Shown one piece after another: positions 25,012 through 35,774 of a stretch of DNA of 64,000 nucleotides. Positions within the stretch are counted from its first letter, which is position 1. Every line of letters begins with the position of its first letter. The translations under genes and the position numbers were made by a program. The DNA comes from Mycobacterium sp. ELW1 (GTDB lineage: Bacteria; Actinomycetota; Actinomycetes; Mycobacteriales; Mycobacteriaceae): positions 1,488,001 through 1,552,000 of the forward strand of contig NZ_CP032155.1 in NCBI RefSeq assembly GCF_008329905.1, in the 5' to 3' direction. Below the pieces are notes generated by a model, which was given only the letters and a program-made list of their open reading frames with translations, was not told the DNA's origin and did not search any database.

Positions 25012-26271
25012 TCAGAGCGCTGCCCGGCGCACCCGCCAGCACAGCAGCGCGGCCAGCGCGCACAGTGCCGCCGCCAGGTAGAAGGCCAGGTTGTAGGTGC
25101 CCTGCACGTCGCGCAGTCGGCCCGCGCCGGCGGCCGCCACGGCTGCGCCGAGCTGATGGGCGGCGAATACCCAGCCGAAGACAACCGGAGAGCGGGCGCC
25201 GAAGTACTCACGGCACAGCACGATCGTCGGCGGCACGGTGGCCACCCAGTCCAGGCCGTAGAAGATGATGAACACCCACGTGCCCGGTTCGGCGTGCGGC
25301 GACAGCAGCGCGGGCAGTGCCAGCAGCGACAGCCCGCGGCCGAGGTAGTAGACGACCAGCAGCACCCGCGGGTCGACCCGGTCGGTGAGCCAGCCGGACA
25401 GGATGGTGCCCGCGACGTCGAGCACGCCGACGGTCGCCAGCAGTCCCGCCGCGACGGTGGTGGGCATGCCGTGGTCATTGGCCGCCGGAATGAAATGCGT
25501 CCCGATCAGACCGTTGGTGGTCATACCGCAGATCGCGAAGCTGCCGGCCAGCAACCAGAACGCCGGCACCCGCGCGCCGATCAGCAGGCCGTCGAATGCC
25601 GCCCGGAAACTGGATGCCGGAACTGCTTGCGGCGCTTGGGCTTCCGTCGCGCCGTAGGGGAGCAGGCCTTTGTCGGCCGGGTAGTTGCGCATCAGCAGCA
25701 GCACCGGTGGCACAACGGCCAGCGCTGCGCCCGCGACGATCAGCGAGGCCCATCGCCAGCCGTGGCGAGTGGTGACCTCGGCGACCACCGGCAGGAAGAT
25801 CAGCTGCCCGGTGGCGCTCGCGGCGGTGAGCACCCCGGTGACGAGTCCGCGGCGCTGTTCGAACCAGCGCACCGCGATGGTCGCGACGAAGCCCATCGAT
25901 ATCGCGCCGGTGCCGCCGCCGACCAGCACGCCCCACAGCAGCACCAGCTGCCAGCCGGCGGTCATCAGCACGCTGGCCGCCGATCCCGTCGCGATCAGGA
26001 CCAGGGCGCCCGCCAGCACCGGGCGCACGCCGAACCGATCCATCAGTGCGGCCGCGAACGGCGCGGTCAGCCCGAACAGCGTCATGTTGACCGCCATCGC
26101 CAGCCCGACCACACCGTGCGACCAGCCGAACTCGTGGTGCAGCGGGTTCATCATCACGCCGGGCACCGACCGGAAGCCCGCGGCACCAAGAATCGCCACG
26201 AAGCTGACGGCGGCCACCACCCAGGCCCAATGCAGGCCAGTGCGGGCTTTCGGAGTGGAAGTCGTGGTCAC
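25012..26271 (-). CDS. MFS transporter (oxalate/formate or monocarboxylate-like)
   Basis: The 419-residue protein has twelve transmembrane segments and the MFS layout GAAGFRSVPGVMMNPLHHEFGW, with a loop 2-3 motif ALMDRFGVRPVLAGAL. The style is that of the OFA/monocarboxylate porter group. The substrate is unknown. CAGAGT lies 6 nt before the GTG at 26271, which fits a leaderless start; an ATG at 26325 would add 18 residues with no MFS similarity. It is divergent from the AraC-type regulator, which may control it. Confidence 0.85.
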   Translation of the reverse strand: MTTTSTPKARTGLHWAWVVAAVSFVAILGAAGFRSVPGVMMNPLHHEFGWSHGVVGLAMAVNMTLFGLTAPFAAALMDRFGVRPVLAGALVLIATGSAASVLMTAGWQLVLLWGVLVGGGTGAISMGFVATIAVRWFEQRRGLVTGVLTAASATGQLIFLPVVAEVTTRHGWRWASLIVAGAALAVVPPVLLLMRNYPADKGLLPYGATEAQAPQAVPASSFRAAFDGLLIGARVPAFWLLAGSFAICGMTTNGLIGTHFIPAANDHGMPTTVAAGLLATVGVLDVAGTILSGWLTDRVDPRVLLVVYYLGRGLSLLALPALLSPHAEPGTWVFIIFYGLDWVATVPPTIVLCREYFGARSPVVFGWVFAAHQLGAAVAAAGAGRLRDVQGTYNLAFYLAAALCALAALLCWRVRRAAL

Positions 26272-26352
26272 GGGATCACTCTGACGGACCGCGCGATCGG
26301 CGGCTAGTGGCAAGAAAGACACCATTCGTCAAAAACATGCCAGACTGGTCGA

Positions 26353-27315
26353 GTGCATCGGATAGCCGTCCTGTGGGTCGAACCCGTCGTCGGCTTCGAC
26401 GCGGCAATCGCACCGACACTGTTCGGCGCTGCCACCGGCGCCGACGGGAAGGCGCTCTACGAGGTGGTGACCTGCGGACTGAGCAGGGCTCCGGTCGCCA
26501 CCACGAACGGCTACGCGATGGTGCCCGCCGCCGGGCCGGAGGTGCTGGCGACCGCGGACACCGTCGTCATCCCCGGCACCCGCTACGCACCCGCCCGCGC
26601 GCGCGGCGAGCTCGACGCCGATCTGGCCGCCGCGCTGGCCACCATCCGGCCCGGGACCCGCATCGTGTCGATCTGCACCGGCGCGTTCGTGCTCGCCGCC
26701 GCAGGGTTGCTCAACGGCCGGCCGGCCACCACGCACTGGCGCTTCGCCGACGACCTTCGCGCACTGCACCCCGAGGTCATGCTGGACGAGAACGTGCTGT
26801 TCGTCGACGACGGCGACGTGCTCACCTCTGCGGGTCTTGCCGCGGGAATTGACCTGTGCCTGCACATCATTCGCCGTGACCACGGTGCTGCTGTAGCCAA
26901 CGAGGCGGCCCGCTACTGCGTGGTCCCGCCGTGGCGGGAGGGCGGTCAGGCGCAGTTCATCGAACGGCAGGTGCCGCCCGACCCGCATGGGCACACATCC
27001 ACTGCGGCCACGCGGCAGTGGGCCCTGGGCCACCTCGACGAGCCGCTGTCGATCGAGCAGCTGGCCCGCCACGCCCAGATGAGTGAGCGCACTTTCTGCC
27101 GCCGGTTCCGCGACGAGACCGGGCAGTCACCCGGCGGGTGGGTGCGCAGCCGGCGGGTGGAGCGGGCCCGCGAACTCCTCGAGACCCACGACCTGCCTGT
27201 CGACGAGGTGGCCCGCCGCGCGGGGCTCGGATCCGGCGCGAATCTGCGGCACCATCTGCGGCGAGGTCTGGGCATGTCGCCGTCGAGCTACCGCAAGGTC
27301 TTTCAGGGCTCCTGA
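26353..27315 (+). CDS. AraC-family regulator with DJ-1/PfpI domain (FtrA/GlxA type)
   Basis: The 320-residue protein fuses an N-terminal DJ-1/PfpI-like glutamine-amidotransferase fold to a C-terminal AraC DNA-binding domain. In the first domain the nucleophile-elbow Cys is present as RIVSICTGAFVLAAAG near residue 112. The second contains two helix-turn-helix units (LSIEQLARHAQMSERTFCRRF and LPVDEVARRAGLGSGANLRHH) and ends MSPSSYRKVF. Such proteins act as activators of catabolic or transport genes. The divergent MFS gene 81 bp away is the obvious candidate target. CAGACT is 6 nt before the GTG start. Confidence 0.9.
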   Translation: MHRIAVLWVEPVVGFDAAIAPTLFGAATGADGKALYEVVTCGLSRAPVATTNGYAMVPAAGPEVLATADTVVIPGTRYAPARARGELDADLAAALATIRPGTRIVSICTGAFVLAAAGLLNGRPATTHWRFADDLRALHPEVMLDENVLFVDDGDVLTSAGLAAGIDLCLHIIRRDHGAAVANEAARYCVVPPWREGGQAQFIERQVPPDPHGHTSTAATRQWALGHLDEPLSIEQLARHAQMSERTFCRRFRDETGQSPGGWVRSRRVERARELLETHDLPVDEVARRAGLGSGANLRHHLRRGLGMSPSSYRKVFQGS

Positions 27316-27330
27316 CCACGTCTGCCTACG

Positions 27331-27861
27331 ATGTCGGCCATGGCCGAACCATTGATCATGTCCGTCGGCGGGCACAGCCCCGAACTGCACGCCGAATCCT
27401 GGGTCGCACCCAACGCGGCGGTGATCGGCCAGGTGCGCCTCGCTGCGCGGGCCAGCGTCTGGTACTCGGCGACGTTGCGCGCCGAGGCCGAATGGATCGA
27501 CGTCGGCGAGGGCAGCAATATCCAGGACGGCTCCACCGTGCACGTCGACCCGGGCTTCCCGGTGAAGATCGGGGCGGGCGTGACGGTCGGGCACAACGCC
27601 GTGCTGCACGGCTGCACGGTCGAGGACGGCTCGCTGGTCGGCATGGGGTCGATCGTGCTCAACGGTGCCGTGATCGGCGCGGGATCGATCGTCGCCGCCG
27701 GCGCGGTGGTGCCGCAGGGCATGATGGTGCCGCCTCGATCCCTGGTGGCCGGGGTGCCCGCCAAGGTCCGCCGCGAACTGTCCGACGCCGAACTGGATGG
27801 CAATCGGATGAACGCCGCTGTCTACGAACACCTCATCGACCTGCATCACGACTCCGCCTAG
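27331..27861 (+). CDS. Gamma-carbonic-anhydrase-like hexapeptide-repeat protein
   Basis: The 176-residue protein has left-handed beta-helix hexapeptide repeats (IDVGEGSNIQDGSTVHVD, VKIGAGVTVGHNAVLHGCTVEDGSLVGMGSIV). It retains three His at the spacing of the gamma-class carbonic anhydrase zinc site (VHVD, GHN and LHG). A trimeric zinc enzyme is likely, although many family members (YrdA/PaaY type) show weak or no anhydrase activity. ATGs at 27331 and 27340 are both possible. It begins 15 bp after the AraC-type gene on the same strand. Confidence 0.88.
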   Translation: MSAMAEPLIMSVGGHSPELHAESWVAPNAAVIGQVRLAARASVWYSATLRAEAEWIDVGEGSNIQDGSTVHVDPGFPVKIGAGVTVGHNAVLHGCTVEDGSLVGMGSIVLNGAVIGAGSIVAAGAVVPQGMMVPPRSLVAGVPAKVRRELSDAELDGNRMNAAVYEHLIDLHHDSA

Positions 27862-27930
27862 CCGCCGGCGGGATCGATCTCACACAATGGTCAGGTTTGC
27901 GCCAGGGCAAGACTGCCGATATGTCCTAGC

Positions 27931-29073
27931 GTGAAGTCGATGCGGATCTTGGTCACCGGTGCCACCGGATACGTCGGTTCCCGGCTGGTGGCCCGGCTGC
28001 TCGACGAGGGTCACGAGGTCGTCGCCGCGACCCGCAACCCGGAGAAACTGGGCCGGTTCGGCTGGTGTGACCGGGTGACGGCGGTCGTCTTCGATGCCGA
28101 CGATCCGACCTCCGTCGAGACGGCGCTCGCCGTCTCCGGGCACATCGACGTCCTCTATTACTTGGTGCACGCCATCGGCCAGCCCGGCTTCCGTGAGCGC
28201 GACAATGCGGGCGCGGCGAATGTCGGGAAGGCGGCGGCTGCTGCCGGCGTGGGGCGCATCGTGTACCTCGGCGGCTTCGTGCCCGCGGACGACACGCTGT
28301 CCGAGCATCTGGCCGGCCGCGCCGAGGTCGCCGCGGCCCTCGCCGTCGAGGGCGGCGCCGAACTGGTTTGGCTCGGGGCGGCGGTGATCATCGGCGCGGG
28401 CTCGACCTCGTTCGAGATGGTCCGCTACGTCGGCGACCGGTTCTGGGTGATTCCGCTGCCGCCGTGGGCCGACCACGACATCGAGCCGATCTCAATCAGC
28501 GACGTGCTGTACTACCTGCTGGCCGCGGCCGACCCGGCCGCCGTGCCGGCGGGGGCGTACGACATCGTCGGGCCCGACGTCGTGACCTACGGCGAGCTGT
28601 TGCACACCTACATCGATGCGGCGGGTGAACTGCGGGCCGGGCTGCCGGTACGCGACATCGTGCCGCAGGCGGTCGTCGGCCGGGTGGCCGGTGCTGCCGT
28701 ACCGGTTCCCAGCGGATTGGCCGCCGATCTCATCGAATCGCTGGACCATCCGATGACGGCCTCGGACACTGTCCTACGTGATCACGTCCCGGACCCGCCC
28801 GGTGGACTCACCACCGTCGAGGACGCCGTCGCCGCCGCGGTGGCCAGCCCGCCGCCGTGTCCGGTCGACCGACTGGCCGACCCGCATCATCTGGCCGACA
28901 GTGATCCGATGTGGGCCGGTGGAGACGCGCTACGACTACGACGGGTGGCCGCCACGGTGACGCCCGGGGTGGCGCGCCCCGCGCTGCGACTGCTGAACTC
29001 GGTGCCCGGCCCGCTGGCCGGGGTGCTGCGGACGGGGCTGGACCTGTTGCTGGCGAAAGTTCGCCTGTTATGA
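27931..29073 (+). CDS. NAD(P)-binding atypical SDR / epimerase
   Basis: The 380-residue protein begins MRILVTGATGYVGSRLVARLLDEGHEV, the NmrA/atypical-SDR cofactor motif. The YYLVHAIGQPGF and RIVYLGGF segments match the mycobacterial DUF2867-like reductase group. The C-terminal part after residue 280 is proline- and valine-rich and less conserved. The substrate is unknown. GTG 27931 or ATG 27940 could start it. The downstream CPBP protease gene starts in an ATGA overlap, so the two are cotranslated. Confidence 0.85.
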   Translation: MKSMRILVTGATGYVGSRLVARLLDEGHEVVAATRNPEKLGRFGWCDRVTAVVFDADDPTSVETALAVSGHIDVLYYLVHAIGQPGFRERDNAGAANVGKAAAAAGVGRIVYLGGFVPADDTLSEHLAGRAEVAAALAVEGGAELVWLGAAVIIGAGSTSFEMVRYVGDRFWVIPLPPWADHDIEPISISDVLYYLLAAADPAAVPAGAYDIVGPDVVTYGELLHTYIDAAGELRAGLPVRDIVPQAVVGRVAGAAVPVPSGLAADLIESLDHPMTASDTVLRDHVPDPPGGLTTVEDAVAAAVASPPPCPVDRLADPHHLADSDPMWAGGDALRLRRVAATVTPGVARPALRLLNSVPGPLAGVLRTGLDLLLAKVRLL

Positions 29074-29771
29074 CGATGCTGGCTGAGCTTCGGTCGGTGG
29101 CTTCCAATGTTGCTGTACCGCATCAGGAGTGGCCGTCGGCGATCCGCCGGCGGCGCATCGCCGTGTGTGTGGTGCTGGTTCTCGGCGCGGCGCTGCTCGG
29201 CCTGTCGCTGACGCGCAGGCCCGGAGACGCGGCGTTCTATTGGCTGACGATGGCGTTGGCGGCGACGTGGGCGTTCGGTGCGCGGGCGTCCGGTCCGGTG
29301 CATCTGGGGTGCATCCGCTGGCGCGGGCGAAACCAGCGCCCGGTCATCACCGGGCTCGCGATCGGATTGTTGCTCGGCGGCATCTTTGTGCTCGGCGGTT
29401 TGGTGACCCGTGAGATACCGCCGGTGGCCGAGGCCATCACCCGCGTGCTGGAGTACGCCAATCACGGCAGCCTGCTGCTGATCGTGGTGATCACCCTGGT
29501 GAACGGTCTGGCCGAGGAGATGTTCTTCCGCGGCGCGCTGTACACCGCATTGGGCGCCTTCCACCCGGTGGTGATCTCGACGGTGCTGTACACCATCGCG
29601 ACGTGTGCCAGCGGCAACTGGATGCTCGGCTTCGCCGCGATCATCCTCGGCACGGTGTGCGCCCTGGAACGCCGAGCCACCGGCGGCGTGCTGGCACCCG
29701 TGCTGACCCACGTGGTGTGGGGTCTGATCATGGTGCTGGCACTGCCGCCGATGTTCGGCATCTGGCACTAA
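29070..29771 (+). CDS. CPBP-family intramembrane metalloprotease (CAAX protease-like)
   Basis: The 233-residue membrane protein has about six helices and the Abi/CPBP motifs. These are the glutamate pair EExxxR in GLAEEMFFRGALYTALG near residue 150, and the later His in LAPVLTHVVWGL near 217. These residues bind the catalytic metal in Rce1-type proteases. In bacteria such proteins take part in peptide maturation or membrane regulation; the target is unknown. Its start overlaps the upstream reductase stop by 4 bp. Its end overlaps the convergent MFS gene by 4 bp. Confidence 0.88.
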   Translation: MTMLAELRSVASNVAVPHQEWPSAIRRRRIAVCVVLVLGAALLGLSLTRRPGDAAFYWLTMALAATWAFGARASGPVHLGCIRWRGRNQRPVITGLAIGLLLGGIFVLGGLVTREIPPVAEAITRVLEYANHGSLLLIVVITLVNGLAEEMFFRGALYTALGAFHPVVISTVLYTIATCASGNWMLGFAAIILGTVCALERRATGGVLAPVLTHVVWGLIMVLALPPMFGIWH

Positions 29772-31051
29772 CGCAGCGGGTGGGCGATCTCGTCGTGCGG
29801 CATGCGCGCCGCGACGAGCGCGACCGCGGCCAGTAGCACCGGAGCGATACCGGTCACCGCGAAGATGAATTCCACCGGAACCACTTTCGACAGTGGGCCC
29901 GCGACCGCCATCGACACCGGCATGAACGCCAGCGAGACGAAGAAGTCCAGACTCGACACCCGGCCCAGCATCTCCGGCGGCACCCGCCGCTGCAGCAGCG
30001 TGCCCCAGATGACACCCGCGCCCTCGCAGAGGCCGATGACGAACAACGCCACCAGCATCACCGGCAGTGAGGACGTCACACCGACGATCACGAAGGGCAG
30101 TGATCCCGCGCCCCACATCGTCATCATCACGGTGAGGTAGCGCCGCGGCAGCGGCCGGGAGGACACCGCCACGGCCCCGATCGCACTGCCCAGCCCGAAC
30201 GAGGCGAGCATCAGGCCGTACACCTGCTCCCCGTGGGCGAAGCGGTCTCGCGCGATGAACGGCAGCAGCACCTCGATCGGCCCCATCGCCAGAAACACCC
30301 AGGTGCAGGCGAACAGCAGCGTCCAGCGCAACCACGCCGTGTGGAGAACGAACCGCAGGCCGTCCCTGAGATCGGTGAGCGCATGCGGCTTTTCGCGTGC
30401 GACCGTCATGAGCATGTGGGAACCTTCGCCGGGTCGCATGGACACCAGCAGGGTCAGCCCGACTGCGAACAGCACGGCCACGGTCACCGAGCCCAGTGCA
30501 GGAAAGGTGAGTCCGACGACCACGCCCGCCGCGGCGGGGCCGATGGCCTGCTGCAGGGTGGGCCGGATCGCGCCTTCGACGCCGTTGGCGGCCAGGAGTT
30601 GCTCGGCAGGCAGGATGCGCGGCAGGTAGGCGCTGTAGGCCGGGAAGAAGAACGCCGCGCCGATACCGAGAACCGCTGCCGCAGTTGCCATGTGCCACAG
30701 TTGCAGCTCGCCGAGCATGCCGAGGACGGCGACGGCGCCGGTGGCGGCGAGGTTGGTGAGCTCGACGGCGATGATGATCGCGCGCTGCGATACCCGGTCG
30801 GCGACAATGCCGCCGACGAGGATGAAGGCCAGCATGCCCACGGCCAGGCAGGCTGCGACCAGAGACAGGGCGGCCGGGTCGTCGGCCAGGGCGATGACTT
30901 GCAGAGCCATCACGACGGTCCACATGCCCTCGGCGAACAGTGAGATCGACATCGCCGCGATGAGCAGCCGGAATTCCCGGTATCGGAATGGCGCGAGCAC
31001 GCGCCAGCGGCCGGTGGATCTCACCGGCTCGATGTCATGGTGCGTACTCAT
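29768..31051 (-). CDS. MFS transporter (Tap/enterobactin-exporter-like)
   Basis: The 427-residue protein has twelve transmembrane helices and an MFS motif A-like loop (GGIVADRVSQRAIIIAVEL). It also has AAFFFPAYSAYLPRILPAEQLLAANG, typical of the MFS_3/DHA3 group that contains Tap-type drug exporters and siderophore exporters. The short N-terminal cytosolic segment (MSTHHDIEPVRSTGRW) is unremarkable. Drug or metabolite efflux is likely but the substrate is not predictable. It is convergent with the CPBP protease gene, sharing 4 bp. Confidence 0.88.
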   Translation of the reverse strand: MSTHHDIEPVRSTGRWRVLAPFRYREFRLLIAAMSISLFAEGMWTVVMALQVIALADDPAALSLVAACLAVGMLAFILVGGIVADRVSQRAIIIAVELTNLAATGAVAVLGMLGELQLWHMATAAAVLGIGAAFFFPAYSAYLPRILPAEQLLAANGVEGAIRPTLQQAIGPAAAGVVVGLTFPALGSVTVAVLFAVGLTLLVSMRPGEGSHMLMTVAREKPHALTDLRDGLRFVLHTAWLRWTLLFACTWVFLAMGPIEVLLPFIARDRFAHGEQVYGLMLASFGLGSAIGAVAVSSRPLPRRYLTVMMTMWGAGSLPFVIVGVTSSLPVMLVALFVIGLCEGAGVIWGTLLQRRVPPEMLGRVSSLDFFVSLAFMPVSMAVAGPLSKVVPVEFIFAVTGIAPVLLAAVALVAARMPHDEIAHPLR

Positions 31052-31099
31052 GCCATCGATGGTCGCTGACCGGTCTGCGCCACGTCCAACGATTTTCGG

Positions 31100-31450
31100 T
31101 CAGCCGAACAGGTCGTCGAGCGACGGCGCGGGGCGGCCGGCGAGTTTGTAACTCACCCACTGGTTCAACGAGATTCCCTGCTCGGCGGCCTCGACCACCA
31201 GTCGTTCGTGCAGCACGGGCGAAGTGCGGACCGCGAACTTGCCGCTGTAGCGGTGGTCGGTCAAGGACTCCGGCGGGTCCATGCCGATCTCAGCCAGTTC
31301 GTCGAGTTCCTGGGCGATCAACTTCTCGACACGCTCGATCGCTTCATGGGGCGTGAGTGCCGTCGCGTACCGGCCTTTGAACTCCAGGCAGAGTCCGAGG
31401 TACTGGCAGTAGTCGTCAGACCATTCGGCGCGGTACGTGTAGTTCGGCAT
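31100..31450 (-). CDS. HicB-family antitoxin-like protein (orphan)
   Basis: The 116-residue protein has a HicB-type partial RNase H fold at the N-terminus (YTYRAEWSDDYCQYLGLCLEF, then TPHEAIERVEKLIAQEL). At the C-terminus a ribbon-helix-helix DNA-binding segment (FAVRTSPVLHERLVVEAAEQGISLNQWVSYKLA) follows. HicB normally neutralises the HicA mRNase. No HicA-sized gene is visible within several hundred bases on either side, so this is an orphan, possibly a free-standing regulator. A strong 20-bp-arm inverted repeat lies 71-117 bp upstream of its ATG at 31450. Confidence 0.82.
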   Translation of the reverse strand: MPNYTYRAEWSDDYCQYLGLCLEFKGRYATALTPHEAIERVEKLIAQELDELAEIGMDPPESLTDHRYSGKFAVRTSPVLHERLVVEAAEQGISLNQWVSYKLAGRPAPSLDDLFG

Positions 31451-31521
31451 CGCCCCATGATGGCCAGGTGGTCCGACATTTCCGGTGGCCGTGTGCGTCC
31501 GGGGGTCACGGGGGTGACTGG

Positions 31522-31567
31522 CTTTTCCGGAACGTGATATCACCGGCGATATCACGTTCTGGAAAAG
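31522..31567. repeat. Long inverted repeat (20-bp arms, 6-bp spacer)
   Basis: Arms 31522-31541 and 31548-31567 are complementary at 19 of 20 positions around the spacer ACCGGC. The centre contains the self-palindrome GTGATATCAC. It lies between echA, whose 3' end is at 31587, and hicB, both on the minus strand. It could be the echA terminator, a HicB operator or a mobile palindromic element. No T-tract follows it. Confidence 0.85.
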
Positions 31568-31586
31568 AGTGGTACAGCCTGCCCGG

Positions 31587-32393
31587 TCAGTCGTCGGTGA
31601 ACGTGGGCGAGCGGTGCTCCTGGAAAGCCCGGGTTCCTTCACGGAAGTCCTTGGAGTTCAACAGGATCAGCTGGCCTTCGCTCTCGCGGCCGATGGCGCT
31701 GTCCAGCTCGGTGAGCGTCGCGGCGTTGATCGCCTGCTTGGTCTTGCGCAGCGCGATCGCCGGGCCGGATACCAGCTTGTCGAGCACCGCGGCCACACCG
31801 GCCTCCAACTCGTCGGCCGGATACACCTCGCTGACCAGACCGAAGTCGAACGCGTCGGCCGCTGAAATGCGTTCGGCCAGAAGTGCCATCTTCATGGCGC
31901 GGGCCCGCCCGATCGACGCAGCCACCAACGCCGACGCGCCACCGTCGGGCATCAGGCCGATCTTGGTGAACGCCAGCAGGAAAAACGCCTTCTCCGAAGC
32001 CAATACGATGTCGCACGCCAGCGCGAGCGACACCCCGACCCCGGCCGCCGGCCCGTGCACCACCGACACCACCGGCTTTGGCAGGTTCACGATCGCGCGC
32101 ACCGCACGGTTCGCCTCCTGCAGCACCTCGTCCGGGGTGTCCGGGCGGCGCTCGGACTGATCCTCGGCGCTGATGCCCGCACCGGAGCTGAACCCCCGCC
32201 CGGCCCCGCCGAGCCGCACAGCGCGGACCGCAGCGTCGCCGGCCGCATGCTCGAGGACGTCGGCCAGCGTTCGCAGCATGATCGCGTTCAGCGAGTTCAG
32301 GCTGTCCGGCCTGTTCAGCGTCACCGACAACACCCCGCTGTCGAGCGACACGGTCAGTTCCGGGACACCGGTGTAAGCGTCGATGGTCGTCAT
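31587..32393 (-). CDS. Enoyl-CoA hydratase (EchA10/EchA11-like)
   Basis: The 268-residue crotonase-fold protein has [11 protein letters not shown] at the first oxyanion position and VVHGPAAGVGVSLALACDIVLAS at the second. A late helix reads AIALRKTKQAINAATL. It is divergent from mcr, the arrangement of echA10/echA11-mcr in M. tuberculosis (from memory), so it belongs to the methyl-branched acyl-CoA locus. The substitution of Ser for Cys/Ala in the FSSGAG loop is unusual but found in some paralogues. An ATG at 32393 starts the gene; the 97 bp to mcr hold both promoters. Confidence 0.9.
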   Translation of the reverse strand: MTTIDAYTGVPELTVSLDSGVLSVTLNRPDSLNSLNAIMLRTLADVLEHAAGDAAVRAVRLGGAGRGFSSGAGISAEDQSERRPDTPDEVLQEANRAVRAIVNLPKPVVSVVHGPAAGVGVSLALACDIVLASEKAFFLLAFTKIGLMPDGGASALVAASIGRARAMKMALLAERISAADAFDFGLVSEVYPADELEAGVAAVLDKLVSGPAIALRKTKQAINAATLTELDSAIGRESEGQLILLNSKDFREGTRAFQEHRSPTFTDD

Positions 32394-32490
32394 GGCAGCA
32401 CCTTAGCCCCGGCGGGGGCGCAACCCACGACGGGTCGGGCCAGGTGTAAATAGTTAAGGCGGCGATCAATCAACTGGAGGGTAGACACCT

Positions 32491-33576
32491 ATGGCCGGAC
32501 CACTGCACGGCTTGCGCGTCATCGAATTGGCGGGCATCGGACCCGGCCCGCATGCCGCGATGATCCTCGGCGACCTGGGCGCAGACGTCGTCCGCATCGA
32601 CCGGCTCGGCAAGGGCACCGGCACCCCCAGCAACGACTACCTGCTGCGCAACCGTCGCTCGATCGGCGCCAACCTCAAGGACCCGAACGACCGCGACATG
32701 GTTCTGGGTCTTATCGCCAAGGCCGACGTCCTCATCGAGGGATTCCGTCCCGGCGTCACCGAACGCCTCGGGCTGGGGCCGGAGGACTGCGCCAAGGTCA
32801 ACGACCGCCTGATCTACGGCCGCATGACCGGCTGGGGCCAGGACGGGCCGCGCAGTCAGCAGGCCGGCCACGACATCAACTACATCTCGCTCAACGGCCT
32901 GCTGCACGCCGTCGGCCGGGTCAACGAACGTCCCGTCCCGCCGCTGAACCTGGCCGGTGACTTCGGTGGCGGGTCGATGTTCCTGCTGGTCGGCATCCTG
33001 TCCGCGCTGTGGGAGCGGGAGCGCTCCGGCAAGGGCCAGGTCATCGACGCGGCCATGGTCGACGGCTCCAGCGTGCTGGCCCAGATGATGTGGGCGTTCC
33101 GCCACATGGGCATGTGGAGCGACGAGCGCGGCACCAACATGCTCGACACCGGAGCGCCCTACTACGACACCTACGAGTGTTCCGACGGCCGGTACGTCGC
33201 GGTCGGCGCGATCGAACCGCAGTTCTACGCCGAACTGATCGAGAAGCTCGGGCTCACCGCCGCCGACCTGCCCGACCAGAACGACACCACCCGCTGGCCG
33301 GAATTGCGCGCGGTGCTCACCGACACCTTCGGCAAGCACGACCGCGACCACTGGGCCACAGTGTTCGCCGGCAGCGACGCCTGCTGCACGCCGGTGCTGT
33401 CGTTCGCCGAGGTCGACACCGAACCGCACAACACCGAGCGCAAGACCTTCTACACCGAGGCGGGCTCGACGTTCCCCGCTCCCGCCCCCCGGTTCTCCCG
33501 GACCGCGCTCGACACCCCGGCCGCACCCGGCGTACCGGGAGCCGACAACGAGGCCGTCCTGCGCGACTGGGTATAG
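32491..33576 (+). CDS. mcr: Alpha-methylacyl-CoA racemase
   Basis: The 361-residue protein belongs to family III CoA-transferases and matches mycobacterial MCR closely. The three catalytic residues fit the known set: His in [10 protein letters not shown], Asp in [10 protein letters not shown], and Glu in [12 protein letters not shown]. It converts (2R)- to (2S)-methylacyl-CoA so that methyl-branched chains such as the cholesterol side chain can enter beta-oxidation. The start ATG follows a GGAGGG site by 9 bp. The next gene is an SDR of the matching pathway. Confidence 0.95.
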   Translation: MAGPLHGLRVIELAGIGPGPHAAMILGDLGADVVRIDRLGKGTGTPSNDYLLRNRRSIGANLKDPNDRDMVLGLIAKADVLIEGFRPGVTERLGLGPEDCAKVNDRLIYGRMTGWGQDGPRSQQAGHDINYISLNGLLHAVGRVNERPVPPLNLAGDFGGGSMFLLVGILSALWERERSGKGQVIDAAMVDGSSVLAQMMWAFRHMGMWSDERGTNMLDTGAPYYDTYECSDGRYVAVGAIEPQFYAELIEKLGLTAADLPDQNDTTRWPELRAVLTDTFGKHDRDHWATVFAGSDACCTPVLSFAEVDTEPHNTERKTFYTEAGSTFPAPAPRFSRTALDTPAAPGVPGADNEAVLRDWV

Positions 33577-33629
33577 TCCCCAACCAACCAGTAGGTCGAC
33601 GTATCTGAGTATGTGAAAGGAAACCATTC

Positions 33630-35401
<1,772 letters not shown>

Positions 35402-35423
35402 CCACCCACATCAAAGCTCCGGA

Positions 35424-35455
35424 CGGCGCGTCACCGCATCAGCGGTGAGGCGCCG
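35424..35455. terminator. Second hairpin, probable bidirectional terminator
   Basis: A 14-bp stem with one mismatch and loop ATCA is followed on the plus strand by TTT. It sits between the convergent NMO gene and the small gene at 35470 and could stop transcription from either side. Confidence 0.65.
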
Positions 35456-35469
35456 TTTGGCGCTGCGCT

Positions 35470-35664
35470 CTAGCTCGCGTTGGCGAGCGGGGGCTTGTCC
35501 TCGAACTGCTCGGAGGTGTCACCCTCCACGAGGAAGTCGCCGTGATACAGCGCGTCGAAATCGATTTTGATGACATCTGCACTGGTGTCGTCGATCCACA
35601 TACCCAGGACTCTATGAGTCGCCATTAAGGAATCTTTGAGCCCCGATTCGGAGTTCCCTGGCAA
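35470..35664 (-). CDS. Small acidic hypothetical protein
   Basis: This reading frame of up to 64 codons encodes an acidic protein (VLGMWIDDTSADVIKIDFDALYHGDFLVEGDTSEQFEDKPP) with no recognisable domain. An internal ATG at 35625 (MATHRVLGMW) gives a 51-residue product and is the more likely start, since the first 13 residues lack similar composition. It lies alone between two transcription units, next to a terminator-like hairpin. Codon use is compatible with coding, but without relatives it remains uncertain. Confidence 0.5.
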   Translation of the reverse strand: MPGNSESGLKDSLMATHRVLGMWIDDTSADVIKIDFDALYHGDFLVEGDTSEQFEDKPPLANAS

Positions 35665-35774
35665 TTCTTACTCCCGAGTCAGGTCGTGGCTTACTCAAAA
35701 GTCAGGTTGGTCACACGTGACGCCAAAAACCGCCTGCGACTAGGGTGGCTCTGAGCAGGGAGGACATCACAGAC

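Noticed and set aside
28887..30923. Long minus-strand frame overlapping the epimerase, CPBP protease and MFS genes
   Set aside because: It covers several well-supported genes in other frames, is Arg-rich and shows no domain.
31451..31642. 64-residue N-terminal extension of the HicB gene
   Set aside because: It would include the long inverted repeat as coding sequence; the HicB fold begins at the ATG at 31450.
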